Origin: Bacteroidales bacterium
Lineage (GTDB): Bacteria > Bacteroidota > Bacteroidia > Bacteroidales > WRLA01
Direction of reading: 5' to 3'
NCBI GenBank assembly: GCA_009777825.1
Contig: WRLA01000024.1
Location: forward strand, 1-39,569
Length of the DNA stretch: 39,569 bases
A model generated the notes under the pieces. It ran no database searches, was not told the origin of the DNA, and saw only the letters and a list, made by a program, of their open reading frames with translations. Made by a program: the position numbers and the translations under genes. This document shows positions 1 to 6,665 of this stretch, one piece after another. Position 1 is the first letter of the stretch; each line of letters opens with the position of its first letter.

Positions 1-1
1 T

Positions 2-325
2 GGGAGAGATATACTCTTTTACATGGGGAGTGATGGCATTTTAAGTTCATTTCAGGGAAATTCTGCATTGGAAATTCTAACTATAGGAGAAAAAGTTACC
101 GCTATTAGTGATTACAGTTTTTACGAGTGTCCAAACATAACAGCAATAACAGTTAAAAATCCCAAACCGCCAATAATAGGTAATGGAACTCATAAGGCTT
201 TTGAAGACGGAATTAAATCAACTTGTAAAAGGACAGCAAATAATTTTAAAGTGCAATTTAAATTATCAAAAATCGAATTGGAATTTTTAGAACAGATAGT
301 AGGTCATCTCGACAAGAAAAAATAA
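2..325 (+). CDS. C-terminal fragment of a BspA-like leucine-rich-repeat protein (5' end outside the window)
   Basis: The frame is open from the window edge to a TAA, so this is the tail of a longer gene; the first in-frame ATG (23) is probably internal. The readable part (LEILTIGEKVTAISDYSF, then ECPNITAITVKNPKPP) is a typical LRR_5/BspA surface repeat: strand, YSFYECPNI turn, strand, then the NPKPP capping motif. After the final repeat the usual CTLYVP-type cap is missing. It is replaced by a basic, lysine-rich tail (about residues 65-100 of the visible part) that does not resemble the family. The family is generally surface-exposed and adhesive. The odd tail, together with the neighbouring broken HEPN gene, suggests a rearranged end or pseudogene, but a divergent intact C-terminus cannot be excluded. 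Confidence 0.55.
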   Translation, partial: GRDILFYMGSDGILSSFQGNSALEILTIGEKVTAISDYSFYECPNITAITVKNPKPPIIGNGTHKAFEDGIKSTCKRTANNFKVQFKLSKIELEFLEQIVGHLDKKK

Positions 326-359
326 CGGAAGAAAATATAAAATCAACAAAAAATAATCG

Positions 360-367
360 TACCTTTG
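360..367 (+). promoter_or_regulatory. Bacteroidota -7 promoter element (TACCTTTG) upstream of the HEPN gene
   Basis: TACCTTTG followed by CA matches the TAnnTTTG consensus of the Bacteroidota primary sigma factor. It lies about 75 bp before the HEPN start. No convincing TTG -33 element is visible. Two tiny ORFs (390-407, MNTQI; 414-440, MLNEKELK) lie between promoter and gene; the second reads like the first codons of a HEPN protein and may be a remnant. Confidence 0.55.
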
Positions 368-441
368 CACCGGTAAATCATCATCAAAAATGAATACGCA
401 AATTTAAACTATAATGTTGAACGAGAAAGAGTTGAAATAGT

Positions 442-843
442 ATGATATTGGACAAAGAAAACATAAACTTTATGGTAAATCACCGCTTGGAAAAAGCACG
501 CGATACCATTACGGAAGTGAAAAGTATTATAACGATGAATTCATGGTGCTTTGTTGCCGATCGTTTATATTATGCTTGTTATTATGCTGTTACTGCGCTA
601 CTTATAAAAAATGGACATTTAGCCTATAAGCATAATGAGGTTTTTGCTATTTTGAGGAAATATTTTGTTCAAGAAGGCATTCTTAGCAAAGAATATTACA
701 AGTTGTATCAAGCACTCTTTGAAATTAAACAAAAAGATGATTGCTGCGAGGTGATAGTTCTGAAAGAGGAAGACATCATCCCCCTCATCCAACCCGCCGA
801 AAATTTTATTGCCGAAATAGAAAAATTGATAAATGATAATTAA
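442..843 (+). CDS. HEPN domain protein
   Basis: A 133-residue all-helical protein of normal HEPN length. The conserved core is recognisable: N-terminal HRLEKARDTI helix, the central ADRLYYACYYAVTALL helix, the short segment around KHNEV, and a closing LIQPAENFIAEIEKLI helix. HEPN proteins of this type usually pair with a MNT-family nucleotidyltransferase as toxin and antitoxin; HEPN members are often RNases using an R-x4-6-H motif, which I cannot place confidently here. The partner is not directly adjacent: a broken second HEPN gene lies between it and the MNT gene at 1010. The start is the first ATG after the promoter that preserves the family N-terminus. Family assignment is firm; activity and pairing are inferred. 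Confidence 0.8.
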   Translation: MILDKENINFMVNHRLEKARDTITEVKSIITMNSWCFVADRLYYACYYAVTALLIKNGHLAYKHNEVFAILRKYFVQEGILSKEYYKLYQALFEIKQKDDCCEVIVLKEEDIIPLIQPAENFIAEIEKLINDN

Positions 844-853
844 ATATATTTTG

Positions 854-861
854 TACTTTTG
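854..861 (+). promoter_or_regulatory. -7 promoter element (TACTTTTG) upstream of the truncated HEPN gene
   Basis: TACTTTTG followed by CA fits TAnnTTTG and is 24 bp from the ATG at 886. The surrounding sequence (TTTTGTACTTTTGCA, then an A-rich stretch and AATAAGGTAAA) is strikingly like the promoter and leader of the SIR2-TIR gene at 6603. Confidence 0.55.
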
Positions 862-885
862 CAGTGTTAAAATAAGGTAAATAAA

Positions 886-996
886 ATGACTACAGAAGAA
901 AAAATACAATATTGGATTAATCTTTCAAATAATGACTTGAATGTTGCAAATACGTTATTGAAAGGCAGGCATTATTTATATGTCATGAACAAGTAA
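886..996 (+). pseudogene. Truncated HEPN gene (N-terminal 36 codons only)
   Basis: The reading frame starts MTTEEKIQYWINLSNNDL and continues with VANTLLKGRHYLYV. This is the usual opening of MNT-associated HEPN proteins (about 130 residues), in which the YLYV motif is normally followed by a helix containing a conserved Cys-His. Here the frame ends three codons later (MNK, then TAA). The next gene, the MNT nucleotidyltransferase, starts 13 bp downstream. Roughly 95 codons are therefore missing, apparently by deletion between the YLYV helix and the stop. The promoter and N-terminus survive, so the remnant may still serve as a transcribed leader for the MNT gene. Confidence 0.65.
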
Positions 997-1009
997 AACT
1001 TTTGCAACA

Positions 1010-1324
1010 ATGGACTATAGAGCAGATATTGTAAAAAAAGTAAAGGTGTACCAATCATTGGTAAAACAAAGCGATTTCCCGATGAAAATTGACAAGGTTT
1101 ACCTTTTCGGATCGTATGCAAAAGGCAATCCCCGGCGAGACAGTGATATTGATGTTGCTTTTGTTGTAAATAAATGGCAAGGCGATTATTTTGATGTGAT
1201 ACCACCGATTTGGAAACTGACCGAACAGGTTGATTATCGAATTGAACCTCACGTCATTGTGCCGGAAGAAGATTATTCCGGTTTCCTCAACGAAATCCAA
1301 CAAACAGGTATATTAATCAAGTAA
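1010..1324 (+). CDS. MNT-family nucleotidyltransferase (minimal nucleotidyltransferase, HEPN partner/antitoxin type)
   Basis: A 104-residue minimal nucleotidyltransferase. The signature appears as YLFGSYAKG followed by RRDSDIDVAFVV: the GS-x10-D-x-D catalytic core of the Pol-beta-fold MNT proteins, with both metal-binding aspartates present. Known MNT antitoxins neutralise their HEPN partners by attaching AMP to them, so this protein probably does or did act on a HEPN protein. Its immediate upstream neighbour is only a HEPN remnant; the complete HEPN protein at 442 could be an alternative partner. Length and catalytic residues suggest it is still functional. Confidence 0.85.
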   Translation: MDYRADIVKKVKVYQSLVKQSDFPMKIDKVYLFGSYAKGNPRRDSDIDVAFVVNKWQGDYFDVIPPIWKLTEQVDYRIEPHVIVPEEDYSGFLNEIQQTGILIK

Positions 1325-1383
1325 ATAACTTTTTAATCAACTGAAAATCAATATAATATATATCATGACATAAAAAAGAGAAC

Positions 1384-1580
1384 GTGCTGAGAAGCACTAA
1401 ATAGGAGGTATCAAATAGCGTTTTGCTATTTTCGAGCTGCTCTGAAACGTAGGAAATTTCAAACAGCAATCCGATTGAATAAGTCGGCAAATGCCTATGG
1501 ATAGCATGGGTATGGCTTTTCTCGGATTATGGTTATTCCTACGACCACAGAGCATGGAGATAATATCCGTGCTTTTTTTT
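1384..1580 (+). ncRNA. Candidate structured non-coding RNA, rod-shaped, about 195 nt, with its own terminator
   Basis: No coding frame of quality lies here, but nested complementarity is extensive. GTGCT(GAGA)AGCAC forms a hairpin at 1384-1397, and AAATAGC-GTTTT-GCTATTT forms another at 1413-1431. A long rod follows: GCTCTG 1439-1444 with CAGAGC 1548-1553; CGTAGGAA 1448-1455 with TTCCTACG 1536-1543; AATCCGA 1468-1474 with TCGGATT 1522-1528; and ATGCCTATG 1491-1499 with CATGGGTAT 1505-1513 (two G-U pairs) as the tip. It ends in a terminator hairpin plus eight T. The 5' AGCAC (1393-1397) could alternatively pair with the 3' GTGCT (1569-1573) to close the molecule. Length and an interrupted-rod shape are compatible with a 6S-like RNA, but I cannot match a family. 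The promoter is not obvious. Confidence 0.55.
1551..1580 (+). terminator. Intrinsic terminator of the candidate ncRNA
   Basis: AGCATGGA (1551-1558) pairs with TCCGTGCT (1566-1573) as an 8-bp stem with one G-U pair and a 7-nt loop, followed directly by eight T (1573-1580). This is a textbook rho-independent terminator. No coding gene ends just before it, which supports a transcribed RNA upstream. Confidence 0.75.
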
Positions 1581-1662
1581 ATTGTCCGATTTTGAAAACG
1601 ATAAAAGGAGTAAATGCCGAAAATCCTGTAAAGAGTAGGCAAAATTTTAAAAATATTTTTTT

Positions 1663-2247
1663 ATGACTAAAGTCAATGCAATTAATGCCGCTACCATCGG
1701 TAGCGAAGTGATAGCCGAAATCAACTGCAAAAGCGGCATGGAGTCCAGAGACCATTCAAACGGGGTTAGTCCGAAAAACCAGAGGAGTAGGGGAAACAAA
1801 CGCTGCTTGACAATTTTTGTTTGCTTGTTTTTTTGGGGCGTATTTTCTACTTATGCGCAGGATTCGAAGCTGAGAATTGCAGTACTAAATATACATTCAA
1901 CAGAACTATTGATGGTAGCAGGTAATAATCCTGCTAAAGAAATAACAAGTATTTTGACTACCGAATTAGTTAATACCAACAAATTTAGAGTGGCAGAAAG
2001 AACAAGAATAGAACAAATAATGCAAGAACTTGGATTACAAAGCACACAAGACGCAAGTGTTCAGGCTGCTGAAATAGGAAAACTGCTCGGAGTACATAAA
2101 ATTATAACAGGGGAATATTCTAAGAGGTCAACAAGTATCCGGCTTATTGATGTCGAGAGTGGAGACATTGAAAAAGCAATAACTGTCAAAAACAGCAGAA
2201 GTAGCTATAAAACAGCAAAGAATTTATGTGAACAATTAATGAAGTAA
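1663..2247 (+). CDS. Small secreted CsgG-like protein with an unusual N-terminal extension
   Basis: The mature region begins after a signal peptide (FVCLFFWGVFSTYAQ, about residues 52-66) and reads LRIAVLNIHS, AKEITSILTTELVNTNKFRVAERTRIEQIMQELGLQ, then AAEIGKLLGVHKIITGEYSK. This is the fold signature of CsgG/LpoB-like periplasmic or outer-membrane-associated proteins (VLxF strand, VVERxxL motif, GxxLGA-type turn). The family includes curli secretion and peptidoglycan-synthase activators; nothing here identifies the partner. The annotated ATG gives a 50-residue pre-signal extension that no signal peptide should have. The ATG at 1738 shortens it by 25 codons, and the true start may be later still. 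It follows the ncRNA terminator by about 80 bp and may be co-located by chance. Confidence 0.6.
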   Translation: MTKVNAINAATIGSEVIAEINCKSGMESRDHSNGVSPKNQRSRGNKRCLTIFVCLFFWGVFSTYAQDSKLRIAVLNIHSTELLMVAGNNPAKEITSILTTELVNTNKFRVAERTRIEQIMQELGLQSTQDASVQAAEIGKLLGVHKIITGEYSKRSTSIRLIDVESGDIEKAITVKNSRSSYKTAKNLCEQLMK

Positions 2248-2340
2248 TCTCTGTGGTTCTCTGTGTCTTCTCCGTGCAACTCTGTGAAACAAAAAAATTA
2301 CACAGAGGAGCACAGAGAAGGCACAGAGTGGTACAGAGAT
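2247..2340. repeat. Large CACAGAG-type imperfect palindrome
   Basis: Left arm 2247-2289 (ATCTCTGTG..., CTCTGTGTC..., CTCTGTGAA) is an imperfect reverse complement of right arm 2298-2340 (CACAGAGGAG..., CACAGAG..., TACAGAGAT), with an A-rich loop. It starts at the stop codon of the CsgG-like gene and could act as a bidirectional terminator. Similar palindromes recur at 21524, 26179 and 27032. Confidence 0.7.
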
Positions 2341-2543
2341 AATAATTTGTTTTAATCTGCGGAGATCCGTTCAATCTGCGTCATCTGTGTGCTAATTCCC
2401 TTGCGCCCTTTGCGAAAGACCTTTGCGTCTTTGCGGTTAAAAATTGCATCAGGTTGCATTGATGAAAAGTGTGTATTTTGGAAACGACAACGTGCAAATT
2501 TCAAAAAAGAGATGCAGTATTTCATTTTCCAGAATAGAATTAT
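2341..2543. other. Non-coding spacer with dispersed repeat fragments
   Basis: About 200 bp without a believable gene. It contains short near-repeats: AATCTGCGGAGATCC and AATCTGCGTCATCTG (2353-2387), then CCTTTGCGAAAGACCTTTGCG and TCTTTGCGG (2408-2436). These resemble the low-complexity intergenic families seen elsewhere in the window. Nothing else was recognised. Confidence 0.4.
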
Positions 2544-2768
2544 ATGGAAAGATGGCTCTTTGCCAATTTTATCGCCATGATCGCTTATTACAAACTCTAC
2601 GTCAGATTAAGACAGGCGCAGCTGATTTCTAAATTCTCCCCAAAAGATATTATCGAGTTCTCCAAAGCAATCTGCAAAATAAAAATCAGACAGGTATGGT
2701 ACCAAGCCGAAGTAACCCAAAAATCTCAAAAACTCTTCGCTAACATTGGGATAGACTACCTAACTTGA
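2544..2768 (+). pseudogene. C-terminal remnant of an IS4-superfamily (IS1634-like) transposase
   Basis: The peptide MERWLFANFIAMIAYYKLY, then KDIIEFSKAICKIKIRQVW and QKLFANIGIDYLT, matches from memory the last part of IS1634-type DDE transposases, where an LEGWMF-type start, IAYYKLY helix and QKLFEKIGIDYLT end are typical. Only 74 codons remain; an in-frame stop lies just upstream (2535-2537) and the catalytic DDE domain is absent. It marks an old insertion. The next 110 bp to the stop of the minus-strand gene show no gene. No terminal inverted repeats were identified. Confidence 0.65.
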
Positions 2769-2888
2769 GCGGAGTTAGGGGTTAAGAAAGGACTTGTCAA
2801 GTATGCGCGGCAACAAAGCAATGCTCTTACCGAAGCATATATCCTTGCAGAGCCGGAAACTTCCTACAATACCAACGATAACTAAAAA

Positions 2889-5777
2889 TCACTTTTTAAT
2901 CGCCTCGTAAGCCGCCTGATGAATCAGTGTCCGCAGTTTCATATCAATGATTTTGCGGTTTTCGGATGAGGGGCATATTCTGTTGGAGAGGAAGACAAAG
3001 ACTAGTCCGTTGGCGGGGTCAGCCCATGCGAGGCATCCGGTGAATCCGCTGTGTCCGAAACTGCTTTTGGAGGCGGCGGCGCAGACGGGGCTTTTTGTCG
3101 AGTTGACGAGCGGTCGGTCGAAGCCCAAGCCGCGGCGGTTGTCGTTCAGCGGGAATTGCTGTTTGGTGAAGTCGGCGACGAGGGTTTGGGTGAGGATTTG
3201 TTTTCCGTTGTAATAGCCGTTTTGGAGGTACATCTGCATCATGGCGCCGACGTCCCATGCGTTGGCGAAGATGCCGGCGTGTCCGCAGATGCCGCCGAAC
3301 ATTGCCGCGCCCATGTCGTGGACGTAGCCCTGCACTTGTTGATTTCTCCATATCACGTCGTCTTCGGTGGGCGCTATTTTCTCTTTTGGGAAGCGTTCCA
3401 ACGGATGGAAGCCGATGGTGGCTAAGTTCATTTTGCTAAAAACCTCCTTCTCCAAAAACTCCTCGTAGGGCATTCCCGACTCTTTGGCGATGATGACGCT
3501 CATGAGAATCATGCCCAGGTCGCTGTAGAGATATTTTTTCGGTTTCAGCGTGCATGTCTTAATCATATTGAGCATGGTATCAATATATTGCGGTTTCATG
3601 TACATGTTGTCCGCTATCTTGACAGAGTAGTCGGCGGAGGGTTTGGTGTCGTAAACTTCCTTAGAATTTTCGATTTTTGTGTAAAACGGAATCCATGCCG
3701 GCAATCCCGACTGATGTGCCAGGACGTCTTTGATGACGATATTCTCCTTGTCGGAATCTTTTAAAAACGGCAGGTAATGTCCTAACGTCTGGTTGATGCT
3801 GATTTTTCCCTGTTCGACGAGTTTCATAATTGCCGGCGTAGTCGCCATGATTTTGGTGAGCGAGGCGACGTCGTAAAGGGTTTCGTTCGATACGGGTTCT
3901 TCGTCTTGGTACGAAAACGTGCCGAAAGATTTGTTATAGAACACTTTGCCGTCCTTTGCAATGAGAATCTGACATCCCGGATACGCCTCCTCTGCGATGC
4001 CGAGCAACGCCAAAGAGTCAATTTTTTCCAAATAGCCGTCATTGATTTTGACTTCGTTGTCGAGCGCCATGCGCAACACCGATTTTGGCTGAATATTGAT
4101 GCCGTCTCCCGCCTTAAAATCACCCGCTGTGATGGGTAAAATCCCTTTTGCCTCGCTCTCACCGCACAAAATATGCGGAACCGCCGACGTCGCAAACGGT
4201 TGATTTTCATAGCCCATGACAAAACCTTTCACATTCGGATGTTCAAACAGACGCAACGAATACGGGGAAGCGTATAAAACCAAAATGACCTTCTTTTTTT
4301 GCGCAAGTGCGCGGATATGGTTGATGTAATTCTGTGATATTCCATACGTTCCATCGCTTTTGCCACCCGCAAAGACGGCGGCGACAACGACGTCAATATT
4401 TTTCAAACTGTCTTTCGACTGTATCAAATTTTCGTAAGAGACGGAACGGACGGGACCGAAGTTTTTCCACTCTTCAACAAAATTTCCCTTATCGTTGCCA
4501 TACGTTATGATGATGGTTTTGTGAATGTTACGAAGGTTCAACGGGATGGCGTTGTCGTTGGTCAGCACGGTAGCCGCCTCGCGATAGATTTGCTCGATGG
4601 AAACCGGCGACGGATTTAACAGATACTCAACATCCGCCTGTTTCACCGGAGTATAACGGGCAAGTCCGTATAACGCTTTGTAATACAAAACTTTACGACA
4701 TCTTTTATTTAATTCTTCTTCCGAGATGACCTTGTTGTTGTACGCTTTCACTAACGAGTCGAGGGCGATGTAAGGCTTTGGAGGAATCAGCAGGATGTCG
4801 TTTCCGGCTAAGAATGCGGCGACTTCGACGGCTCCCGCTTTGGCATACGAGGTAACGCCGCTCATGTCCAATCCGTCGGTCATGACAAGTCCTTTGAATC
4901 CCATTTCGTCTTGCAGCAGTTTGGTACCGATGTCGAAAGAGAGGGATGACGGTTTTTGTTTCGCCTCCAACGCCGGAATGTTGAGATGTGCGAGCATGAC
5001 GCCCTCGATGCCTTCCTGTATCAGATGGCGGAAGGGATAGAGTTCGATGTCGTCCAACCGGCTGCGTGCGTGGTTGATGACGGGCAAGGCGTAATGTGAG
5101 TCGGTCTCGGTGTCGCCATGACCCGGAAAGTGCTTGGCGACGGCGATGACGCCCTGACTTTGCATCCCCTTGGCGTAGGCGGCGGCTTTCTTTGCGACAT
5201 TTTCGGGCTTCTCGCCGAAAGAGCGGGAGCCGATTACCGGATTGCGCGGATTGACGTTCACGTCGGCTACGGGAGCGTAGTTGATCTGCAAGCCGAGCAT
5301 CCTGCACTGTTTGCCGATTTCGACGCCGGCGTTGAAAATGGTTTTTTCGTCGGAGACGGCGCCCATCGTCATGGCGTTAGGAAAGCGCATGGCGTCGCTC
5401 AGCCGCATTCCCAATCCTGTCTCGCCGTCAATGCTCACCAACAGCGGTATTTTGCTCTTCAACTGCCAGCGGTCGGTCAACGCCGCCTGCGAGCGCACGT
5501 CGCCTTGAAAAAAGAGCACGCCACCGATGTTACAGTCGTCAATCATCTTGTCAATGGCGGCATATTCCGCCTCGTCCTTGTTGGAATAAACCCGGACGGT
5601 CATCAACTGACCGAACTTTTCCTGCACCGACAGGGTCTGCAATACAGAATCCGCCCACCTTCCGGCTTCAACGGAATCGGGCTTGAAAACATACTCTTTC
5701 GACTGTGAAAAGGCGTACAACGCCGAGACGGCGAAGATGCCTGCTAATGCAAATATGCGTAAAATGGTTGATTTCAT
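2889..5777 (-). CDS. Secreted GH3 (NagZ-type beta-N-acetylhexosaminidase) fused to a class C beta-lactamase-like serine hydrolase
   Basis: 962 residues with a signal peptide (about 1-24). Residues about 40-370 are a GH3 N-terminal barrel. KHFPGHGDTETDSH (215-228) is the NagZ loop that supplies the His/Asp acid-base dyad, and VMTDGLDMSG (about 298-307) carries the predicted nucleophile Asp301. A GH3 C-terminal-like segment follows (about 400-570). From about 580 to the end is a penicillin-binding/beta-lactamase-like hydrolase with the S639-L-T-K642 motif, a YSD variant of Y-x-N, and HSGFTG as the third motif. Known relatives trim N-acetylglucosamine from muropeptides, so a periplasmic peptidoglycan-remodelling enzyme is likely, with the second domain possibly acting on stem peptides or esters. 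Its promoter overlaps that of the divergent toxin-antitoxin operon. Confidence 0.88.
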   Translation of the reverse strand: MKSTILRIFALAGIFAVSALYAFSQSKEYVFKPDSVEAGRWADSVLQTLSVQEKFGQLMTVRVYSNKDEAEYAAIDKMIDDCNIGGVLFFQGDVRSQAALTDRWQLKSKIPLLVSIDGETGLGMRLSDAMRFPNAMTMGAVSDEKTIFNAGVEIGKQCRMLGLQINYAPVADVNVNPRNPVIGSRSFGEKPENVAKKAAAYAKGMQSQGVIAVAKHFPGHGDTETDSHYALPVINHARSRLDDIELYPFRHLIQEGIEGVMLAHLNIPALEAKQKPSSLSFDIGTKLLQDEMGFKGLVMTDGLDMSGVTSYAKAGAVEVAAFLAGNDILLIPPKPYIALDSLVKAYNNKVISEEELNKRCRKVLYYKALYGLARYTPVKQADVEYLLNPSPVSIEQIYREAATVLTNDNAIPLNLRNIHKTIIITYGNDKGNFVEEWKNFGPVRSVSYENLIQSKDSLKNIDVVVAAVFAGGKSDGTYGISQNYINHIRALAQKKKVILVLYASPYSLRLFEHPNVKGFVMGYENQPFATSAVPHILCGESEAKGILPITAGDFKAGDGINIQPKSVLRMALDNEVKINDGYLEKIDSLALLGIAEEAYPGCQILIAKDGKVFYNKSFGTFSYQDEEPVSNETLYDVASLTKIMATTPAIMKLVEQGKISINQTLGHYLPFLKDSDKENIVIKDVLAHQSGLPAWIPFYTKIENSKEVYDTKPSADYSVKIADNMYMKPQYIDTMLNMIKTCTLKPKKYLYSDLGMILMSVIIAKESGMPYEEFLEKEVFSKMNLATIGFHPLERFPKEKIAPTEDDVIWRNQQVQGYVHDMGAAMFGGICGHAGIFANAWDVGAMMQMYLQNGYYNGKQILTQTLVADFTKQQFPLNDNRRGLGFDRPLVNSTKSPVCAAASKSSFGHSGFTGCLAWADPANGLVFVFLSNRICPSSENRKIIDMKLRTLIHQAAYEAIKK

Positions 5778-5782
5778 TTTAT

Positions 5783-5820
5783 AAAAAATTAGTTGGCGGC
5801 AAAATTACAAAAAAAGTCGT
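5783..5820. repeat. 38-bp direct repeat, copy 1
   Basis: Identical to 6498-6535 except for one base (37/38). This copy sits in the divergent promoter region between the NagZ-like gene and the antitoxin gene. Together the copies bracket the antitoxin-PIN cassette. Confidence 0.85.
5800..5807 (-). promoter_or_regulatory. -7 element (TAATTTTG, minus strand) for the NagZ-like gene
   Basis: CAAAATTA on the plus strand reads TAATTTTG on the minus strand, 22 bp from the start codon of the secreted GH3 protein. It lies wholly inside the 38-bp repeat. Confidence 0.5.
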
Positions 5821-5827
5821 ACCTTTG
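5820..5827 (+). promoter_or_regulatory. -7 element (TACCTTTG) for the antitoxin-PIN operon
   Basis: TACCTTTG followed by CAG, 36 bp before the antitoxin ATG. It starts at the last base of the repeat and points opposite to the NagZ-like promoter, so RNA polymerase binding at the two promoters is probably mutually exclusive. Confidence 0.65.
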
Positions 5828-5863
5828 CAGTTCATAAAAGAAACAAAAATAAAAGTAAAAAGT

Positions 5864-6103
5864 ATGTCAGTAGCAATCGTAGAAGTACCGTTTCAAGCGG
5901 ATTTGTTGCAACAAATAGATAGTTTTGTTAACGAAAAAGTTCACTCTCGTGCCGATATTATCCTTGATGCAACCAAAATGTACATTGCCCGCAAACAGAA
6001 TTGGCAAAATATATTCTCGTTTGGAGACCGCTTGGCTTTGGAAAATAATCTGTCAGAAACCGATGTGATAAATGAAATAAAAGCCTATCGCCGCGAGAAA
6101 TGA
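5864..6103 (+). CDS. Ribbon-helix-helix antitoxin of a PIN toxin pair
   Basis: A 79-residue protein beginning MSVAIVEVPFQADLLQQID. The strand VAIVEVP followed by two helices (LLQQIDSFVNE; SRADIILDATKMYIARK) is the CopG/Arc-like ribbon-helix-helix DNA-binding pattern, and the acidic-basic C-terminus (ETDVINEIKAYRREK) would wrap the toxin. The frame is open to 5705, but the ATG at 5864 is chosen because it gives the family N-terminus and lies just after the promoter. Its stop overlaps the toxin start (ATGA), implying translational coupling. Like other such antitoxins it probably represses its own promoter. Confidence 0.8.
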   Translation: MSVAIVEVPFQADLLQQIDSFVNEKVHSRADIILDATKMYIARKQNWQNIFSFGDRLALENNLSETDVINEIKAYRREK

Positions 6104-6507
6104 AACTTGTATTAGACACAAATATTTTTATATCCTCATTCTTTTGGGGCGGTAATCCGCGAAAAATAATAACACGAATTATTGACGGAATAGATATATT
6201 GTTCGTTTCCAACGAAATATTGCGAGAGGTGTTCTTTGTTATGTCCCGTCCTAAATTTAACGTAAACAATCACCAAATTATGCATTTCATAGACTCTATT
6301 GAAGAAATTGCATATCGTGTCCCTACTTTGGGTACAATTCAAGGCGTTTGTCGTGATAGCGATGACGATAAAATATTAGAGTGTGCTGTTTGGGGCAATG
6401 TTGATTTTATCATTAGCGGCGACAACGATTTGTTGTCATTAAAAGAATTTCAGGAAATACCTATCATAACAGCCTCGGAGTATATCAACAAAATCGAAAA
6501 AAATTAG
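6100..6507 (+). CDS. PIN-domain toxin (putative VapC-like RNase, COG1569 type)
   Basis: 135 residues with the PIN acidic centre visible: LDTNIFISS (Asp5), the NEILREVF glutamate helix, RDSDDDKILECA and DFIISGDNDLL. These make up the Asp/Glu cluster that binds the metal ions used to cut RNA. The start overlaps the antitoxin stop by four bases. The stop codon TAG (6505-6507) falls inside copy 2 of the 38-bp direct repeat, so the coding sequence ends exactly at the cassette boundary. All catalytic positions are present, so it is probably active unless neutralised. Confidence 0.88.
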   Translation: MKLVLDTNIFISSFFWGGNPRKIITRIIDGIDILFVSNEILREVFFVMSRPKFNVNNHQIMHFIDSIEEIAYRVPTLGTIQGVCRDSDDDKILECAVWGNVDFIISGDNDLLSLKEFQEIPIITASEYINKIEKN

Positions 6508-6535
6508 TTGGCGGCAAAATTACCAAAAAAGTCGT
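6498..6535. repeat. 38-bp direct repeat, copy 2
   Basis: Copy of 5783-5820 with a single A-to-C difference. It contains the last codons of the PIN gene and lacks the TACCTTTG promoter that follows copy 1. Confidence 0.85.
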
Positions 6536-6602
6536 TAAAGCACACATTGCCATATACCAAAAAATTCTATAGAAAAGGTGTACTTTATATAATAATTTTT
6601 TG

Positions 6603-6610
6603 TACTTTTG
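6603..6610 (+). promoter_or_regulatory. -7 element (TACTTTTG) for the conflict operon
   Basis: TACTTTTG followed by CAT, about 55 bp upstream of the SIR2-TIR start, in a very AT-rich leader. No equally good element is seen before any of the next five genes, which suggests one transcript. Confidence 0.6.
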
Positions 6611-6665
6611 CATCGCAAAAATTAGAATAAGGTAAAATAGGGTTTTAAGAAGAAAGAACAGGAAA

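Noticed and set aside
1384..1580. Firm naming of the RNA as 6S RNA
   Set aside because: Length and rod shape are compatible, but I could not identify a convincing central bubble with promoter-like sequence, so it is left as an unclassified candidate.
2389..2632. Two short overlapping ORFs (63 and 62 residues) before the transposase remnant
   Set aside because: They run through dispersed repeat fragments and alternate frames of the transposase stub; no family or promoter is visible.
4705..5307. 200-residue arginine-rich ORF on the minus strand
   Set aside because: It is an alternate frame of the GH3 domain, with biased composition and no family features.
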